DNA of 64,000 nt. Source: Holacanthus passer. Taxonomy: Eukaryota; Chordata; Actinopteri; Pomacanthidae. The position numbers were made by a program, and so were the translations under genes. The stretch is from the NCBI GenBank assembly GCA_025331565.1, contig JAFREQ010000017.1, positions 5,317,001 to 5,381,000 of the forward strand, in the 5' to 3' direction. Positions 1-12,234 of the stretch are shown here, in pieces; position 1 is the first letter of the stretch, and each line of letters begins with the position of its first letter. Below the pieces are notes generated by a model, which saw nothing but the letters and a program-made list of their open reading frames with translations, searched no databases and had not been told where the DNA came from.

Positions 1-1082
1 AAAGAACTAAACCCTCTGAGGCTAAAGTTTGAACATGCTTTTGGTAGAAAGTGGTGCACGCCAATGATTATGAAGGTGCAACAAGTCCGTTACAGATAAA
101 ACATTTGGCTCAGTGTCACATTCAAACTAAATTTAATTCTACTGAAAGAACACATAGGCAACACGATAAACACATCAGAGTCAAAGAGTTTGGTGAAGAC
201 AGATTAAAAACAGCCTGGACCCAAATGCAGATGAAACAGCGAGTGATTAAGTTTAACGATATATGAGATATAAAGGAACTTACAGGCAGACAGGTACATG
301 TACTGGCTGGCAAGCTGACAGGCAGGAAGAGTGATGTCCAGGTAATGGAGTAGAGTAAGAGTCGGGTTCAGTTCAAGGTACATGGCTTTAAGGATGGACG
401 AGAAAAGGAACAAAGGCTCTGGGCGGGTAAGAAAGATAAGATACTTCAAGTAGGCACACCTGCCAGCAACACACGCACAGAACATAGATCTTCCATACAG
501 CTGAAGAATACGCACGCGTCACTAATGTTTTAATGTTGGAGAAATTCTTAGCCTTTACGCTCTTTATCTTGTGACGTATCCTATATAGTCATGACATTGT
601 AATCTCGAGCGCCCGGTGATAAATGTTGCTTCATGACAAGAGAGGCTGTAAATGTCAGAGAAGGACGGGGCAACCTACTCTTGTGATCATTAGATGGTGT
701 TCCTGAGTTTGTTTGTAATTTTCAGTTAATGATATGGAACATGATCAGGTTTGAATGGGGTTAGCGTATTGTTGTACGGATGAACAGATAAAAGCTGAAA
801 TGAATGGATTCAACCTCACACTGATGTGATGTGATGTGTCAGAAGTATCTTTGGACACGGCTGTCTCCTAGAACAGTTTTTGCAAATTAGGTGTATATAA
901 ATGTAATTTCTCGGGGCTGCGAGCAACTCATCTGAAACAGGACATGGAGCCCAAACCAAAGAGATATTAGACTGTCACAAGCCATAAAGGTTGGGAGTCA
1001 CAGGCTTAATCTTTAACACTTAATTGTATTTGATGAGCTTTTTTTTTCTGTTATGAGCTCTGTGTGGCCTTCTCATAATGCC

Positions 1083-1122
<40 letters not shown>

Positions 1123-1984
1123 GGAGAAAGAGAGAGAGAAGGACTGGTGTAGTTCACTCAAGCTTCCATTAGATGGCATCACCTCTCTGCATATCTACTT
1201 GGCCCAGGGTCTTTCAGCCTTTTCATTTGTCATTCGTGGACATTAGTGCTCGAAAAAAATGTGTGTGTAACGTGTGTGTTAGTTAGTACAGACAGTTGAT
1301 TTCATTAACGCAGACTGCTGAAGCCTCCTTCTATCTTCAGAGAAGCTGAGGGACATATTTTCACACAGTGATTTATCTGTTTCAATGTTCCTGACGGTAC
1401 CTGACTTGAAAGCTGTTTCTTCTCCACATGTCGCGCCTCCTGTGTACTCGTGTGAGTACTGTATGTTCTGTGTGAATGTGCTGGATGTGACACAGTGAGT
1501 CTCAGGAGGAGAAATGTCACTTTGCTGTTCCTGTTAGAGATTCCCATTGGACAAAGTTCAGACTGTAACCAACAAGAATTAGACACAAAACAGCCGAGGA
1601 CTGAAGTCAGCACACAGTAAATATAAAAGGCCCAAATACTTCAGCAACAGAAGCCAAAACTAAAGAGGAGCACCGGAGGATCGACTCCCCTGCTTGTGCT
1701 CCACAGCCTCATGGAGTCTGAGAGACACTTGCTCACATCTTTTAGCAAACTTCCAGTTGGTTTTTATTGATCTCTTGGTGAAGGCAGAGGATGCAGCCAG
1801 AAGCTTCTGCACCACTTCAGCTCTACGAGCTTAAAAACAGTCGCTTCACACAAAGCATTTGCACAACTCCAGCATCACATGAGCATATTGTAAAGAGAGT
1901 CACCTAGTTTGTCATAAACATGAGACATAATAAACATGAGATGGCGACAAATATTTGCATTGAATATTTGAATCTACTTTTGTT
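1..1984. other. No gene seen
   Basis: AT-rich sequence with only the CA array at 1085. Open frames on both strands are short and show no domain or splice pattern that I trust. Confidence 0.6.
1085..1119. repeat. (AC)n microsatellite
   Basis: Uninterrupted array followed by a short GA-rich tail. Confidence 0.97.
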
Positions 1985-1999
1985 GTGTTTTTTCTTCAG

Positions 2000-2256
2000 G
2001 CACCTTGTCTTCACAGCAACACACAGACGATTCTTCTCGTGCTGTTACCTGCAGGTTGTGTCGGTCCAACACTTCGATCCACAGTGAAATCTCAACAACC
2101 AAGTGTTGCAATGAAATTTGGATCATTCATGGTCCCAGAGGACGGAAAGATGACAACACCGTCACTAGTTCAGTGTCTCAGACAGAACAGATTCACTCCA
2201 ATTATAATCAATTCAGCCGTTTGTTGAAAAGCTGTGTTTCCACTTTCAATGTGTAA
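2000..2256 (+). CDS. Possible terminal exon of an unrecognised gene
   Basis: A strong acceptor (TTGTGTTTTTTCTTCAG) is followed by about 230-257 bases open in two frames. One frame ends in ...CVSTFNV at TAA (2254-2256) with AATAAA directly behind it (2258-2263); the other ends in ...IIINSAVC at 2227. No matching upstream exon was found in the first 2 kb, and neither frame matches a family I know. Confidence 0.25.
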
Positions 2257-2459
2257 TAATAAAAGTGTTATTAAAATATCTGACAAAATGAAGCAAATAT
2301 TTGACTGCACTGTTAATGTCATAGTTGTAAATGAGCTGGAGGAACATGGGCCAAATGAAATATGGATTTCAGCTTCTAACTTTAACTTCAACATGACTCT
2401 ACTGTTTTCTTTTGTCTTTGTGGGTTATCTGAGGACATTCGTATTTCAGAGAGACCCCT

Positions 2460-2460
<1 letters not shown>

Positions 2461-2496
<36 letters not shown>
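2461..2496. repeat. (CA)18 microsatellite
   Basis: Uninterrupted array. Confidence 0.97.
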
Positions 2497-2497
<1 letters not shown>

Positions 2498-2665
2498 CCA
2501 ATTATACACACACCTCCTTCAAACTTTGCCCCAAACCCATTCGTTCCCTCCTGAGCTGCCTGTTAATCAATAAATCTTCTTTTCCATTCCTCTCTCTCTG
2601 CACCCGGCACAAACCCCTTTCCTGCTGCTGAATCCTCCCAGATCACTTCATTCACCCATCTCTGT

Positions 2666-2666
<1 letters not shown>

Positions 2667-2739
<73 letters not shown>
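2667..2739. repeat. (CA)36 microsatellite
   Basis: Uninterrupted 73-bp array, among the longest here. Confidence 0.97.
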
Positions 2740-2741
<2 letters not shown>

Positions 2742-2922
2742 GGAAGCCGCCCCTCACCCTCTCTCCCAGGATGATTCCAGTCCATTCCCACTGAACAGCA
2801 TTAGCATACAGATGTTAGACTGAAAAGGGAAAGCAGGGAAACACAAAAGGCCGGCATGACCAGGAGGGGAGGGAGGGGTCGAGGGGCTGCACAGAGATGG
2901 CCCTTGGCCTTTTTGAGGTCTT

Positions 2923-2957
2923 ACACACACACGCACACACACACACACACACACACA
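2923..2957. repeat. (AC)n microsatellite, interrupted
   Basis: One CG interruption near the left end. Confidence 0.95.
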
Positions 2958-3070
2958 ACCACGGGTATTGAATGGTAAGCAGCCATGGGGGTTGTGGGAG
3001 TCTGCTCCTGCTTCACTCTACTGTTATTCATTCACCAGAGGGAAATCCTCAGCCTGCCTTCAGCTGAATG

Positions 3071-3071
<1 letters not shown>

Positions 3072-3114
<43 letters not shown>
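3072..3114. repeat. (CA)21 microsatellite
   Basis: Directly adjoins the dispersed repeat at 3115. Confidence 0.97.
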
Positions 3115-3118
<4 letters not shown>

Positions 3119-3318
3119 TCTACTTCTGTACTTGTGAGGACCCTCATTGACATAATGTCTTATCCAGCTTCTTATCCTGACCCTAAACTTTAAAACCTGA
3201 AAATCTGAGTCCTCAAATAGCCTTTTGAAAATCTGTCCGACTGCGAGCTTCAGCCAAAATGTCCTCATTTCAAACAAGTTCTCACAAAGATGTACAAGTA
3301 CACACACGGGTCCTCAAA
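3115..3318 (+). repeat. Microsatellite-linked dispersed repeat, copy 1
   Basis: About 200 bp directly after a CA array: TACTTGTGAGGACC, CATTGACATAATG, CCTGACCCTAAAC and a closing AAGTACACACAC. This matches, from memory, a repeat found beside CA arrays in many teleosts. Another copy is at 12235-12438 in the opposite orientation. Confidence 0.6.
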
Positions 3319-3696
3319 GTGCCTCTTGTGTCGGCGCACCAAGACAGAATGCACATAACTTTTAACAGCACCATAAAATATCATTAGCTTGGATTAAATT
3401 GTTGATTAATGTTAGTATCTCAGGTTCCAGTTCAGTGTTTTGATTTGTGGTCGTGTACTTAAGTAAAATTTGTATGTAGGTATTTCTGACTTTAGGTTTT
3501 ACATAAAAACATGTGATGATCTTGTAAAATACAAACTGTCCAACAGAATATAAAATTAGCTCCACCTACATATATGAACTTTGATGGTTTGTTTTCTGAT
3601 AATATTTCTGCACTTTTACAGAAGAATTCATTTGAATGCAGGGAATTTGAAAATGTTGTTTTTATACAACCAGCACACACGCATTATAAAACACAA

Positions 3697-3714
3697 ACAC
3701 ACACACACACACAC
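3697..3714. repeat. Short (AC)n microsatellite
   Basis: About nine units. Confidence 0.9.
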
Positions 3715-3921
3715 AACCCTAACCACACACAGGGGAGGACGTCAACTTCTGCTCCACTTTGTGTGAATAGATGGAAATCAGTCACAAGTATCTCTGTGTC
3801 CCATTGTGTGCTGGGAAGTCTTTGTTCGAGCATCTGTTGCCCAAACATTCTCCTCAGTGTCGCTCGCTCTAAATTGGTCTGTTCAGATGAGTTGCAACAA
3901 AACTCACTCCCCTTCCCACAC

Positions 3922-3922
<1 letters not shown>

Positions 3923-3952
<30 letters not shown>
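3923..3952. repeat. (AC)15 microsatellite
   Basis: Uninterrupted array. Confidence 0.95.
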
Positions 3953-3953
<1 letters not shown>

Positions 3954-4601
3954 GAGGGGAGGGCTGGGAGATCCCCTGAACGCAAGTAAGAGAAAGAGTT
4001 AATCTTTGTTCCTTTTGTGAGCAGATGAGACACAGATGATCGTAAAGGCCTGAGAAGCACTGGCAGCATTTTAAAGTGATGCCTGTGGGAAAGCTTCACC
4101 AAACCATCGTGCTCAACATTATCAGCTTTTAGCAACCTCACTTTACTGAGCTTACAAGGAATTCACGTCTCACAGCTCACATTTTCACACAGAAAAACAA
4201 AACAAATGCAATTGATTTTAGCTCATTGCTGCAGTTAGTACTAAAAGAGAGAAGTGAGCAAGTCCAAGGACAAATTAAGTTTCCACTGAAATCAATTAGA
4301 GAAGAGTTTAATTCAGCGCTAAAAGCAACACCATGACTATTTATTCTGGATATTGTTCTAACGATATAATAGAGATTTTCTCTGCCTTTAACTGCACTGA
4401 TTGTTTCCCTCTGAGTCAATGAACTCAGTGTGGATCAGAATAAAGTAAAGCGCTGGATTTCATTCCTCTGTTTATCTATGTCGAATGATATTTTACTCAT
4501 AATTTAAAATATTCTTGAATGAATCACTTCAGACTTCCTGTGCACTATATGACAACATGATGCAAGACACAAAACAGCTGAGCACTTATGTTTCAAAGAC
4601 T

Positions 4602-4607
4602 TTTATT
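4602..4607 (-). terminator. Polyadenylation signal AATAAA (zfp36-type gene)
   Basis: Plus-strand TTTATT reads AATAAA in gene sense. It lies about 1.95 kb after the stop codon at the downstream edge of the AT-rich UTR. Other A/T-rich hexamers lie upstream, so alternative sites are possible. Confidence 0.4.
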
Positions 4608-4755
4608 TTGAAATACAGATGGACAAATATATTAAGATAAAGAGCTAGGATATCAACATAACCCATGGAATGTAAACAATAAATGCACTTAAATTATGTA
4701 AAAACAAAAAAGACAATATCAAACAACACAATATAGGTTTCGCTTTGAAAAACAA

Positions 4756-4764
4756 AATAAATAA
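4756..4764 (-). promoter_or_regulatory. AU-rich element nonamer UUAUUUAUU
   Basis: Second exact TTATTTATT on the minus strand, about 150 bases before the putative polyadenylation signal of the zfp36-type gene. Confidence 0.55.
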
Positions 4765-5470
4765 GACTTTAAGTTAACAAAAGTTACAAAAACGGCTTGC
4801 TGTCGAGTCAAGCTGACAAAAAAAGCTACAGCAACAAGCAGCGAGCGTCTCTGGACTCATCAGGACACGTCGAGTCAATTTCGTGACAAAAACAAGATCC
4901 AAATTTTGCCTGATTTCATTTGAACTCGCTTGATTTCGCCTGCCGCTCGGAGTCAGCCTGCAGGCTCGCGTGCAACAGAGGTCGACCTACAAACACATTG
5001 TCATCAAGGCAACTCTGAAAGATACAAATCAACTACAAACACTTTTCACCTGTTTGTTTACATGATGAGAGAAGGTCACACACAGGATCTCGAACAGGGA
5101 GGAATCTCCACACACGCAGACCAGCAACACAGCAGCCTCAGACCGGACGCTTTTCTGTCATTACAATATGTTTGTCTTTCTTTTGATGGTTAAATGAACT
5201 CTACCACTCCTGACTCACGCCGAGGCTGTGAAGGTGTGGGAACGTCTCTCGCCACCTTTTTGCTTTGTGTTTAACAGCAACTGGAAGAAATTTCTTACAG
5301 TCAGATGAGTGAGGCTTCGCAGAGAGGAGAGCAGACTCACTGTATGTTCACACAACACGAACCAGCGACCTATCGAGCTGCGTTTGGTGTGAAAATCCAG
5401 TGAGTCTTGATTACTGCCAGGCCCATTAGCCAATAAGGCAACATACATGTAGAATGCCAAAAGGTTTCCT

Positions 5471-5501
5471 TCCTCCTCTCCTCTCCTCTCCTCTCCTCTC
5501 C
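5471..5501. repeat. (CTCCT)n repeat inside the zfp36-type 3' UTR
   Basis: Five to six units; purine-rich AGGAG in the mRNA sense. Confidence 0.9.
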
Positions 5502-5634
5502 ACAAGCCTCCTTAAAGCTACTGGATAGCAGAAAAAGCAGACGGATGCATAAGTAAAGCATAATTTCTCTGGTATGATAAAAAATGCATAAACACAATCA
5601 CAAAGCAAACACAAACAACAAATTATAGAAAAGC

Positions 5635-5643
5635 AATAAATAA
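5635..5643 (-). promoter_or_regulatory. AU-rich element nonamer UUAUUUAUU
   Basis: Exact TTATTTATT on the minus strand within the zfp36-type 3' UTR. This is the optimal binding nonamer for ZFP36-family fingers. It implies the product could bind its own mRNA, as is known for mammalian tristetraprolin. Confidence 0.55.
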
Positions 5644-6552
5644 GTCTAGAAAAGAGTTGAGCTAAAATAATCATATCACTGTATATTACCTGTCATTGCT
5701 AAAGGTTAACAGTACTAGGAGGTTAGAGGAAATCTAGCATCAGCTTTGGTAACTAGAGTCAGTGGGTTGCCTACACTCCTGCTGTTTCTTTGCTGTTGCT
5801 AATGAAGTTTAGCTGAATCCTTGCCAGGCAGTTAAATTGGCTGACAAATACAATCAAGTGGCCACAGCCATACAACCAATCAATTAATCAATCAGTGACA
5901 GCACAGTTTTTTTTTTAAGACAAGAGGTTGGTTTCGTACAGTCGGAGAGCCCAAAACATGACTGGAGAAGTGCTGCAGGCCGGCATCACTGGAGCACTTT
6001 GTAAAATAAGAAATAAGATCTGTAAAAAAACAACATTGCTATATTAAAAAAAAGTGAATAGCACACCAGTTATACATAGGGCAACATCTTAAAATCCTTC
6101 TTACATCAGGGCACGGGAAATTCTCACACAGAACCTCCAGGGTCTTCTCTAAAAATGGGTATACAACAGTATACAGCAGTAACAACGGCATAAAAGAACA
6201 ACCTTACAAAAATAACAATAAAACAAAAAAGAGAAGTCAGCTAAAACTGGACGAACACTGAGCAGCGCTACAACTGCTTGGATGAAAAATGCAATATGCA
6301 CAAAGTTACGTTTACCAGGCTGGACTCAGGGAGGAACCGAGAACCTAATGTTTTAATCCTTTGTGACTTTTATCTGAACTCTGTTAGTTGGAGTTTCTAT
6401 TTAGACTCTATGTTGAGTTTACATGCATCAAAGTTGCTCTTTCTGTTTTTGGACTGGACACAAAAACCCAACATCCCATCCTGGTCACACAGAGTTAAAC
6501 AATTAGACCATCTATCCCTGATTAAATTCAGCCCATGCGGTAAAACCCTTCT

Positions 6553-8559
6553 CTACTCGTCTGAAACAGACAGGCGGCTGAAGATGGGCAGGCGCCGGCC
6601 TTCGAAGCTTGGTGACTCTGTGCCGCTGGAGGAAGAGCTGAGGGAGCAGGAGGAGGTGTAGCCTTCCTCAGAGAGGGAGTCAGTTGAGGAGCAGCGCTGG
6701 AGGCCCGGGGGGGCGCTGAGGGAGACTGGCAGCTGCTGGGGGAGGTGGTAAGGGAGGTTCGGGTTTTTGGAGGTGAAAGTGGAGGTGGGACATCTGGTGC
6801 TGACAGAATCGGTCACCGCATAGAAGTGCAGAGCCGAATCGCTGCTGTCTCCCGCCAGGTCGCTGATGCCCGAGAAGGGGTAGGGGCAATGCTTCAGTGC
6901 CCCCGGCTCAGGGAAGAGAGGGGACAGGAGCTCCGGGCTCCCTGTGGAGGACGGAGAAGGGGAGACGGAGGAGGCCCGGGTGAAGAGGGAAGAAGACGGC
7001 GAATCCTCAACTGGTTGGAAAGTCTGCGGAGAGGAGAAGCCTGCGAAGCTGAGGCTGTGACGCAGCAGAGGAGGCCTCAGCTTCTGTTTCTGGGGAGGTG
7101 CCGCAGCGTTGCCAGCCTGGAGCTCATCAGCGTTGTGGATGAAGTGGCAGCGGGCGCCATACGGGCAGAAGCCGATGGTGTGGAAAGTGCGGCACGGCTC
7201 TGTCTTGTACTTGGGGTGTCGGCTGAGGCCTCTCAGCTCATCCAGGCCGTGGGCGAACTGACACTTGGTGCCGTACTTGCAGGTCCCGCTCTCCTCGTAG
7301 GTGCGACAGAGTTCGGTCTTGTACCGGGTGGAGATGTGAGGCGACGGGGCCGGGGGTCTGGAGGCAGAGGGGGAAGAAGCGGAGGAGAGAGAAGTGCCGC
7401 TGATGCAGAGGCCCGGCGGAGGCGGCAGCAGTGGCGGGGACACATGAGCCATTTTGTCCTCCCTGCCTCCCAAGCTGCCGACGTTGCCCTCGATCATGCT
7501 GACCGAGCGGTCGACTCTGAAGGGGATGTGGCTGAGCGACGAGCGGGGAAGCTGACTCTCCCTGCTCCACTGCTGGGTGGAGGCCATGTTGAGCCCCCAG
7601 CAGGCTGAGTCGGTCACCTCGGAGCTGCTGCTGTTGAACTTGGAGTTGGGCAGGGTCACGGGACAGAGGGAGTGACGGCGCTGGAAGCCCAGGACTCTCA
7701 GACTGTGCTGCTGCTGCTGCTGCTGCTGCAGCGAGCCGGTGGACGAGCCATCTGTCGCCTCGAGGCCGCGGAAATTCTGTCACACAAAAGGAGAGAGGAG
7801 AATAGATGTGAGCTTTCTGCATTCCTGGAGCGCTGGAGCGAGGCTGGCACGGTCTGAAGGGAGACTTTGAAGCTGCAGCAAAGCAACGAGCAATTAAACC
7901 AGAGAAATGTATTCTAGAACTTGAAAATATAATGAATTGGCCCTCAGAGTTGTTCACTGTCATCTTTCACGGAATAAAACCAACATTTTAAAAGATGTGT
8001 TTGAGTCCTGGTTTAACTGAGTGGCATAAACATGTATAAAGCCAAAATACAGTGTCTCAGCCATTATACTTTTATATATACAAACTCCTTTTATGAAAGA
8101 AGCCATCACATCCACATCACATTTGAGCAAAATCTAATTCATTAAATTCGTTTTTGAACCCAGAAAACCTTGCGGTGTAGGAAGTCCTACGAAAACTAGA
8201 TTTTCACTTTGAATCAATACTTGATTTTGATACTTCATCAAAAATAAGTTTCAAGCCAAATGTTTTAGCTCTAAATCCAAAGCAAAGATTAAATGTACAC
8301 TTGTACACTACAAAGATTTTCCCCAAGTCCCTGAAAGGAATTATTACATCATTCATGAGACCATATCCTTAAATGAATATGAGATGCATCCGAAGAAAAA
8401 CACTTTATCTCTAAGTTCATTTTCTCCAGCTTTGCACAGCACAGGCTTCAGAAGATAGTTTGATGCGGCATTCTGGGAGACAAGTTTGTCATTGGTTGTT
8501 CTCACCTTGCAGAACTCCTCATCCAGTTCCAGGAAAGGCGTTAGAAAATCGGAGGGCAT
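6553..8559 (-). CDS. zfp36: Tristetraprolin-family CCCH zinc-finger mRNA-decay factor
   Basis: Complete two-exon gene for a 425-residue protein. Exon 1 (8559-8506) encodes MPSDFLTPFLELDEEFCK and ends at a GTGAG donor; exon 2 (7776-6553) starts after TGTGACAG in the same phase, so the intron is 729 bp. The ATG has A at -3. Two CCCH fingers are intact: C175-C184-C190-H194 and C213-C222-C228-H232, both CX8CX5CX3H, each led by YKTE(L/P)C and joined by the family's 18-residue linker. Such fingers bind UAUUUAU in mRNA 3' UTRs. Serine sites fit known MK2/14-3-3 sites: RRHSLCP, DRSVSMIEG (about S109/S111) and LRHSLSFAG (about S259/S261). The last residues, RRLPIFSRLSVSDE, match the family's CNOT1-binding tail. 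RSVSMIEG followed by PPPPG before the fingers points to ZFP36 (TTP); RRHS..VTLP and LRHSLSFAGF resemble ZFP36L1. Family membership is certain; the exact paralogue is inferred. A run of seven glutamines (CAG7) opens exon 2. Confidence 0.95.
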
Positions 8560-9060
8560 GATTCGCTCCACCGTCCTCGCCGAGTGAAGGAGCTGGACGT
8601 CTGATCCCACTGTGGAGGACGGCTGGGAAGGACGACGGGTTCCTGGGTCCAAAGAGGAGGAAGAGAGACGGACTCTGGACTCTGGGGAACTGTGCAGCAG
8701 AGAAAAAGTTTAAGGGTCTGGGGAAACCTCAGAGATTTCAGTTTGGCCCTTTGATGGTTGTTTTAGTTCAGGGGAAGAGAGGCCGCCGGTTTCAGGAGCT
8801 GAAATCGATCTCTCAGGGAGGGAAGGGGAGAGAAATAGAGCAGTAGTCAGATCCGTCGAGGGACACAGGGAGAAAGAGCAACGTGACCCTGGGAGGAAAG
8901 TTCCTCGACCATCTGTTGGAATCTGCTTAAATAGTTGGGGAAACCCACCCATACACACCCACCCCCCGCCTGTGTCCCTCAGGGGGCAGGGCAGGGAGTG
9001 TGTGTGTGTGTTAATGTGTGTTAATGTGTGTGGGGGGGGGGTTGTCCTGCATTGTAATGG
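8560..9060 (-). promoter_or_regulatory. Putative promoter and 5' UTR of the zfp36-type gene
   Basis: In gene sense, CTATTTAAG at 8934-8926 is a TATA-like box, which would place transcription start near 8900 and give a 5' UTR of roughly 340 nt. A GC-box/Sp1-like CCCCCCGCC and several CACCC motifs lie at about 8943-8976. GGAACTTTCC at 8904-8895 is one base off a classic NF-kB site. A run of ten G (9032-9041) and further G runs near 9067 could form a quadruplex. Such elements suit an inducible early gene, but no start site is proven. Confidence 0.45.
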
Positions 9061-10744
9061 TGTGCTGGGGGGCAGGGTGGGCACTGAACGAAGGGGAGGG
9101 AGCTGAATGAAGCTACTTTTCTACCCATTCATTACCAAATCCTTAAAGATGCATTCTTCTTTTTTTAACCGGCTGTCCCCTCACTGTGTTTGGGATCGAT
9201 GCAGCTAAGGAGATAATGACAAGTCTCGCAAACACATTCACAGTCATTAGTGCAGGTAAAATGCAGCAAAGTTGTTTACATTTAAAGGTATATTGAACTT
9301 CTACGTCTGTATAAACGGTGGCTTTCAAAACTCTTTTTCTTCCTGTGATTTATCTCTTCCAGCGACACTGCATTCAATCCTGATTAAGATAATCAAGCTG
9401 AAAATGAAGGAATAAAAATGCTACATAAAAAGAGAAATATGTTACAACATGATTTTTACTGTTTAACATTATTTTTTGTTTGAACCAAGAAGCTGAGTTT
9501 TATGACACGACTTCTGGAAACTAACAATGGAGTTGATATGAACAAGTCTCTGTATCATTTTAACCACTGACTTTCTCCATTATAGGTGTTTTCTTCATTC
9601 TCAGTTAAATATTCATTAAAATAATGCTGTCTGTTAAAATCAGGATTCCTTCTCATCTGTTGAACAGGGTTTATTATAGCTCAGGTTATCAGCAGCTTAG
9701 AAATCACAATGCAAACATTTATGAGAAATAAAAGTTTTTTTTTAAATTGGACACAATAAAAGTTTCTGCAATAAACTTTCACACCAGCTGCAAAGTTTTT
9801 TTTATGGATTTCAGTGCAGCCAACTCCAAACTCATGCCTCCTGGAAAAAAAGCCCACAGGTGTAAATGGAGTGTGAATGTGTTAGACTGATGGTCTGTCC
9901 AGGGTCTGTCCCCACCCACACCCACTTCAATAGACTCTTCTTGTGGCGCCTTGGAGGCAGAAATGATGTCATTGTTGGAAATTAAGACAACGTTGGCTCT
10001 CGGGCCAAATTCCAATAAAAGATTATGAGGCAAAGAGCTGCTGTTATCATGAAGCCTGTCGTCACCAACAAGAAGTTCTCTAGTTGATATTTTATATTCA
10101 TGGCCTCACATTTGTGAGAGATGAGAACAAGTCCTGACATGTGGGTCAGTGTGGATCCACTCCCTCAGCAGTTTCATCGTCACGGTCGCTTCAGCGCTTG
10201 TTGTCGTGTTGAAATGCAAATGAAGGTAAGTAAAGATGTGTTTGCAGCTCGACTTGACTTGACTTGCTTTCGGCTTTGCTAACCGTTTCCTCCGCTCTGC
10301 TCATGTTCACCGTCGATCTCTTATTATAATAAGACAATTGCAGTCACTATTGATGGTAGTGTATCTATTTAAAAATGGTGGGTTTGTGCAGGATGTCTGT
10401 GTCACATGATTTTAGTGATGATCCCTCTGACCAATCAGTGATCTGCAGTGATTTAACATCACCTCGCTTGGAAGTATAGGACTATAGGAAGTACAGGATC
10501 GTGCTCCCGACCTGGAGCTCGTCCTCTATTTTTAACTTTATGTAACGATTCAGTGGGTTTCATTTTCCATCTGATGCTGTGAAATCTCTGTGGTCTACTT
10601 TCAGTGTTATTTTATTCTTACTATTATTGTCAAGTGAGTTTATTCTCCATCTTATTTTACACTAATTATGTTATTCTATCCCTGTTTTTATGACTATTAT
10701 AATTGAGTGTGTTTTATTTTCCATGAATTTTCTATCTCTGTCTT

Positions 10745-10835
10745 TTTATTGTGAAGCACTTGCTGCATGTAATGTCTCAGTCGTAATGCACTTTGAACTC
10801 CATTTCATGGAAGAAAGGTGCTATACAAATAAAGT
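10745..10835 (+). repeat. Possible SINE/LINE tail
   Basis: TGTGAAGCACTT...AATGCACTTTGAACTCC...GAAAGGTGCTATACAAATAAAG is a tail I associate with common fish retroposons. A related TGTGAAGCACTTTGTGTTGCAC occurs at about 43587. Family not determined. Confidence 0.35.
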
Positions 10836-11587
10836 GTATCATGTTTATGATAACAGCACTAAAGTGGCTCTATTGGTGGAGACTTGTAGCTCTGCCAATA
10901 AAACTCTGCTGTTTTGGATCGTACAGATGCTCGAACACAATTAGACAATGTGAACTGTTTGTATAAAGTTGGCGAAGATACGCTGAGGTTGTGGATTTCT
11001 TATGCCATCTCCACTGTCCGCTGTCACACAACAGTTTAACGATGCTGATGTGCAAAAATCCTGTTTAACACTGTCCTGAACAGAACTGCACCTGCAGAAG
11101 TCTGTTTGTGACGGGACTTTGAATTTGCTCCTTTCTCCCGCTCACTTTCACCACCACCGGTTTCTCTAGATGCACATGTCAGGCAGGTTCTGTTTTCAGG
11201 CTTCTTACCTTGCAAGACTTTGTTTGTCTCTTGTGACTGCTGTTCGACCACAGAGGAAACATGCAGGTCAGGTCAGAGCTGACCACATCTCTTATGTCCA
11301 TGTGTCTTTGGTACGTTTTATTCTAATTATTTCTCCAAACAAACCTGTTTAAAGAACTGTGCAGCCACGGCGGAGGGATGGCAACTGAAGCGAGGACAGA
11401 CTCAAATAATTTGAAATTCTAATGAAAGCAGGAAGCGTATTGCTTGTTAAAATTTGCATCATGTTGCATTTATGTTCCAACTCTCACTGAAACTCAGTGA
11501 GATGTTGTTTGAGCCTGTTGTTGTGTATTGCACCATTTGACACTATTTACAGTGGGAACAACGGTGCATTTCAAACAGCACTGTCGA

Positions 11588-11617
11588 TGTGTGTATGTGT
11601 GTGTGTGTGTGTGTGTG
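11588..11617. repeat. (GT)n microsatellite
   Basis: One AT interruption near the left end. Confidence 0.95.
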
Positions 11618-12210
11618 CATTGTGTCTCTGCGTGGACACTGCAGGGACGTTTCAGACAGTGTTAATGTTGTGGTCGGGTGGTTCGGGGGGGTCGAGCCCA
11701 TCAAGGAGTCCAGGAGCGAAACAGAGGAAGTGCAAACGCCGCAGTGTTTACTGTGTGTGGGATTCAGCTGGTAAGACTGAAACAACACTGTGAAATGGTA
11801 CAAAGAGAAAGTGCCAATGTTTGTCTGAGAGTGTGAGAGAGACAGAGGACAAGAAAGATGAAGAGTGTGAAAGCATCCACAATAACCTGAATATATCTTT
11901 AAAACAACCAACTTCCTCCCTCCATTTGTCTTCACTACTCTAAACTACACTGAGCAATGATTGGGATTTTAATCTCAATGAGAAACTGGTTAGATAAAGG
12001 ATAGATATAATGATAAAACCTGCTCAAACACTTCTGTCACCCCTGTCCGTGCTCACTCATTTCAATCACAGCTCAGGTGATGCTACGCAGCTACAATACA
12101 CCTGCAGTGTGTTTGTGGTGAACGAGCTGAGTGACAGCTCTTGTTACAGAGGCTGCAAAGACAAACTGTAAAACATTTCTTATCACCACGCCTCACTGGT
12201 ACGTTACTGT

Positions 12211-12234
12211 GGTGTGTGTGTGTGTGTGTGTGTG
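12211..12234. repeat. (GT)12 microsatellite
   Basis: Adjoins the second copy of the dispersed repeat. Confidence 0.95.

Larger units (their letters stand above)
4602..6552 (-). other. Probable 3' UTR of the zfp36-type gene
   Basis: An AT-rich stretch of about 1.95 kb follows the stop codon and holds no convincing reading frame. On the minus strand an AATAAA signal lies at 4607-4602, and I take this as the likely 3' end. Two TTATTTATT nonamers occur on the mRNA sense strand, at 5643-5635 and 4764-4756, which are full AU-rich-element cores. A (AGGAG)n purine run lies at about 5501-5471. The long UTR rich in AU elements fits an unstable immediate-early mRNA. The boundary is inferred from sequence alone. 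Confidence 0.6.

Noticed and set aside
6745..7608. 287-codon open frame on the plus strand across zfp36 exon 2
   Set aside because: It is antisense to a certain coding exon with GC-rich third positions, which keeps the opposite strand open. It has no recognisable domain.
7238..7963. 241-codon minus-strand frame overlapping zfp36 exon 2 and the intron
   Set aside because: It crosses the intron acceptor out of frame with the zinc fingers; its start lies in intron 1. It is a shadow of the true frame.
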